From an uncultured Microcoleaceae cyanobacterium (GTDB lineage: Bacteria; Cyanobacteriota; Cyanobacteriia; Cyanobacteriales; Microcoleaceae): a stretch of 5,836 nt of DNA. Positions 4,548 through 5,836 of the stretch are shown piece after piece (position 1 is the first letter of the stretch; every line of letters begins with the position of its first letter). A model generated the notes under the pieces. The model worked only from the letters and a program-made list of their open reading frames with translations, was not told the origin of the DNA and ran no database searches. Made by a program: the position numbers and the translations under genes. The DNA lies in NCBI GenBank assembly GCA_938083405.1, contig CALKCV010000152.1, forward strand, positions 1 through 5,836, read 5' to 3'.

Positions 4548-5836
4548 CTACGATCTTTCCAAAGCTTCTATCGACTTCGGCACTCCCGCCGTTAATACCT
4601 CATTTCCAGTTTCAGTCACTAAAACATCGTCCTCAATTCTAATCCCAATTCCCCGCCAGCGTGCATCGACTTCTGGTTGTTCTTCGGCTGGTTTAATATC
4701 CTCTCTAATATAAATCCCCGGTTCCAACGTCAAAACTTGTCCGGGTTGCAAAATTTGAGGATTTTCTCCAAATTGATAAACCCCGGCATCGTGAACGTCT
4801 AACCCCAACCAATGACCGACTCGGTGCATATAAAAAGGCTTATATTTCTCTTCTTTAATTATCTCCTCTTTCTCTCCTTTTAACATCCCTAAATCCATCA
4901 ATCCATCCACAATTACGCCTAAAGCAGTTTCGTTAACTTCTTTATAAGAATTACCGGGCTTCACCTTAGCGATCGCTTCCGACTGAGCTTTTAAAACCAA
5001 CTCGTAAATAATCTTTTCTTCCGTTGTAAATTTCCCGCTAATAGGAAAGGTTCGAGTAATATCGGCGTTGTAATATTGGTAAGAACATCCAGCATCGATT
5101 AATAATAAATCGTTTTCTTGAATTTGCCGTTGATTTTCGATGTAGTGAAGAATGCAAGAATTACTCCCCGATGCCACAATGGAAGGATAAGCGGGAGTGC
5201 CGCCTTGACGGCTAAACATATATTCCATTTCCGCTTGAATTTCATATTCGTAGCGTCCCGGTTTGGCAAATTCCATGGCGAAATTATGAGCTTCCACGGA
5301 AATATCCGCTGCCTTTCTCATTAATTCTAATTCCGCCGGACTTTTGAGCAGACGCAGGGGAGCGAGTACGGTTCTGGAGTCTTGAATTGCTGTTGGTCCG
5401 ACTCCTTTTTTCGGATAAACCGCCATTAAGCGTTCCCAGTGTTTTAAGACAGTTTGGTTGAAAGAGCGATCGCTCCCCAAACGGTAATAAATCTTATCGG
5501 CTTTTTGTAAATATTGAGGCAGTTTTTCGTTTAACTCCTTAATAGGAAAAACTTCATCCGCACCGTAGAGTTCTTTGGCCGCATCCACCCCAACCCGCAA
5601 ACCGCTCCAAGTTTCTTTTTCATAATCTTTCGGTCGTACAAATAAAACATATTTATGTTCTTCGTGGTGGGGGGCGAAAACTGCCACCGCCTCGGGTTCG
5701 TTAAAACCAGTTAAATAAAAAAAATCGCTATCTTGTCGGTAGGCATATTCGACATCGTTATGCATAATTGCATGGGGAGCGCTTCTAAATATGGCAGTGC
5801 CGCTGCCTACTTTTGCCATTAATTTTTCTCGGCGCT
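4548..5836 (-). CDS. pepP: Xaa-Pro aminopeptidase P, peptidase M24B (N-terminus beyond window edge)
   Basis: Removes the N-terminal residue from peptides whose second residue is proline, using a dinuclear (usually Mn) centre in the cytoplasm. Counting from the ATG at 5819 (423 residues), the five metal ligands are all present: D242 in IDAG, D253 in ADITRT, H336 in VGHWLGL, E366 in LEPG and E396 in RIEDD. H225 and H343 match the further active-site histidines of the Escherichia coli enzyme. Residues 1-150 are the AMP_N domain (NDVEYAYRQDSDFFYLTG); about 165 onward is the pita-bread fold. The frame stays open upstream of 5819 and reads RREKL before that methionine, resembling the RRxxLM of family N-termini. 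The true start is therefore probably off the right edge and M5819 is internal. The gene ends in TAG and is followed by a hairpin terminator. Family and catalysis are certain; in vivo substrates are unknown. Confidence 0.95.
   Translation of the reverse strand, partial: RREKLMAKVGSGTAIFRSAPHAIMHNDVEYAYRQDSDFFYLTGFNEPEAVAVFAPHHEEHKYVLFVRPKDYEKETWSGLRVGVDAAKELYGADEVFPIKELNEKLPQYLQKADKIYYRLGSDRSFNQTVLKHWERLMAVYPKKGVGPTAIQDSRTVLAPLRLLKSPAELELMRKAADISVEAHNFAMEFAKPGRYEYEIQAEMEYMFSRQGGTPAYPSIVASGSNSCILHYIENQRQIQENDLLLIDAGCSYQYYNADITRTFPISGKFTTEEKIIYELVLKAQSEAIAKVKPGNSYKEVNETALGVIVDGLMDLGMLKGEKEEIIKEEKYKPFYMHRVGHWLGLDVHDAGVYQFGENPQILQPGQVLTLEPGIYIREDIKPAEEQPEVDARWRGIGIRIEDDVLVTETGNEVLTAGVPKSIEALERS

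Noticed and set aside
4522..5324. Short plus-strand frames opposite the peptidase (starting at 4522 and 5118)
   Set aside because: Both are antisense to conserved PepP sequence, with no independent evidence of coding.

Overview
The window comes from a cyanobacterium. The HIP1 palindrome GCGATCGC occurs seven times in 5.8 kb (starts at 1024, 2153, 2257, 2604, 3452, 4969 and 5466). That density is far above chance and is a hallmark of many cyanobacterial genomes. The protein families fit: a CheA-like Hpt protein, HupR-type receiver domains, and a PAS/histidine kinase of a type I associate with filamentous cyanobacteria. Genus cannot be fixed from this sequence alone.

Every supported gene lies on the minus strand, so transcription runs from the right edge to the left edge. 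In that order: (1) an Xaa-Pro aminopeptidase (PepP, peptidase M24B), whose first codons lie beyond the right edge, closed by a clear hairpin terminator at 4496-4518; (2) a complete M20-family amidohydrolase of the hippurate / N-acyl-amino-acid / IAA-amino-acid hydrolase type (3242-4426), preceded by a 12-bp direct repeat; (3) after 65 bp, a 319-residue protein with an N-terminal Hpt phosphotransfer domain (2217-3176); (4) a 180-bp spacer with two small hairpins and what looks like the last 15-16 codons of a lost histidine kinase; (5) a 130-residue stand-alone receiver protein with a GTG start and an excellent Shine-Dalgarno site (1644-2036); (6) overlapping it by ATGA, a receiver-PAS-histidine kinase hybrid that runs off the left edge (1-1647, 549 residues visible).

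The left 3.2 kb is thus a phosphorelay cluster: an Hpt histidine (H49), a lone receiver (D62), and a kinase carrying its own N-terminal receiver (D63) and H-box histidine (H320). No DNA-binding output domain is visible, so signalling probably ends in protein-protein contacts or in a partner encoded elsewhere. The two receivers are close paralogues (about 65 of 123 aligned residues identical by eye), which suggests tandem duplication. The right 2.6 kb holds two metallohydrolases of peptide and amino-acid metabolism with no evident link to the signalling genes.

The most interesting points are the vestigial kinase C-terminus at 2053-2103, abutting a hairpin repeat, and an insert of about 110 residues between the two helices of the kinase's phosphoacceptor domain. 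I found no CRISPR array, tRNA, rRNA, transposase or phage gene.
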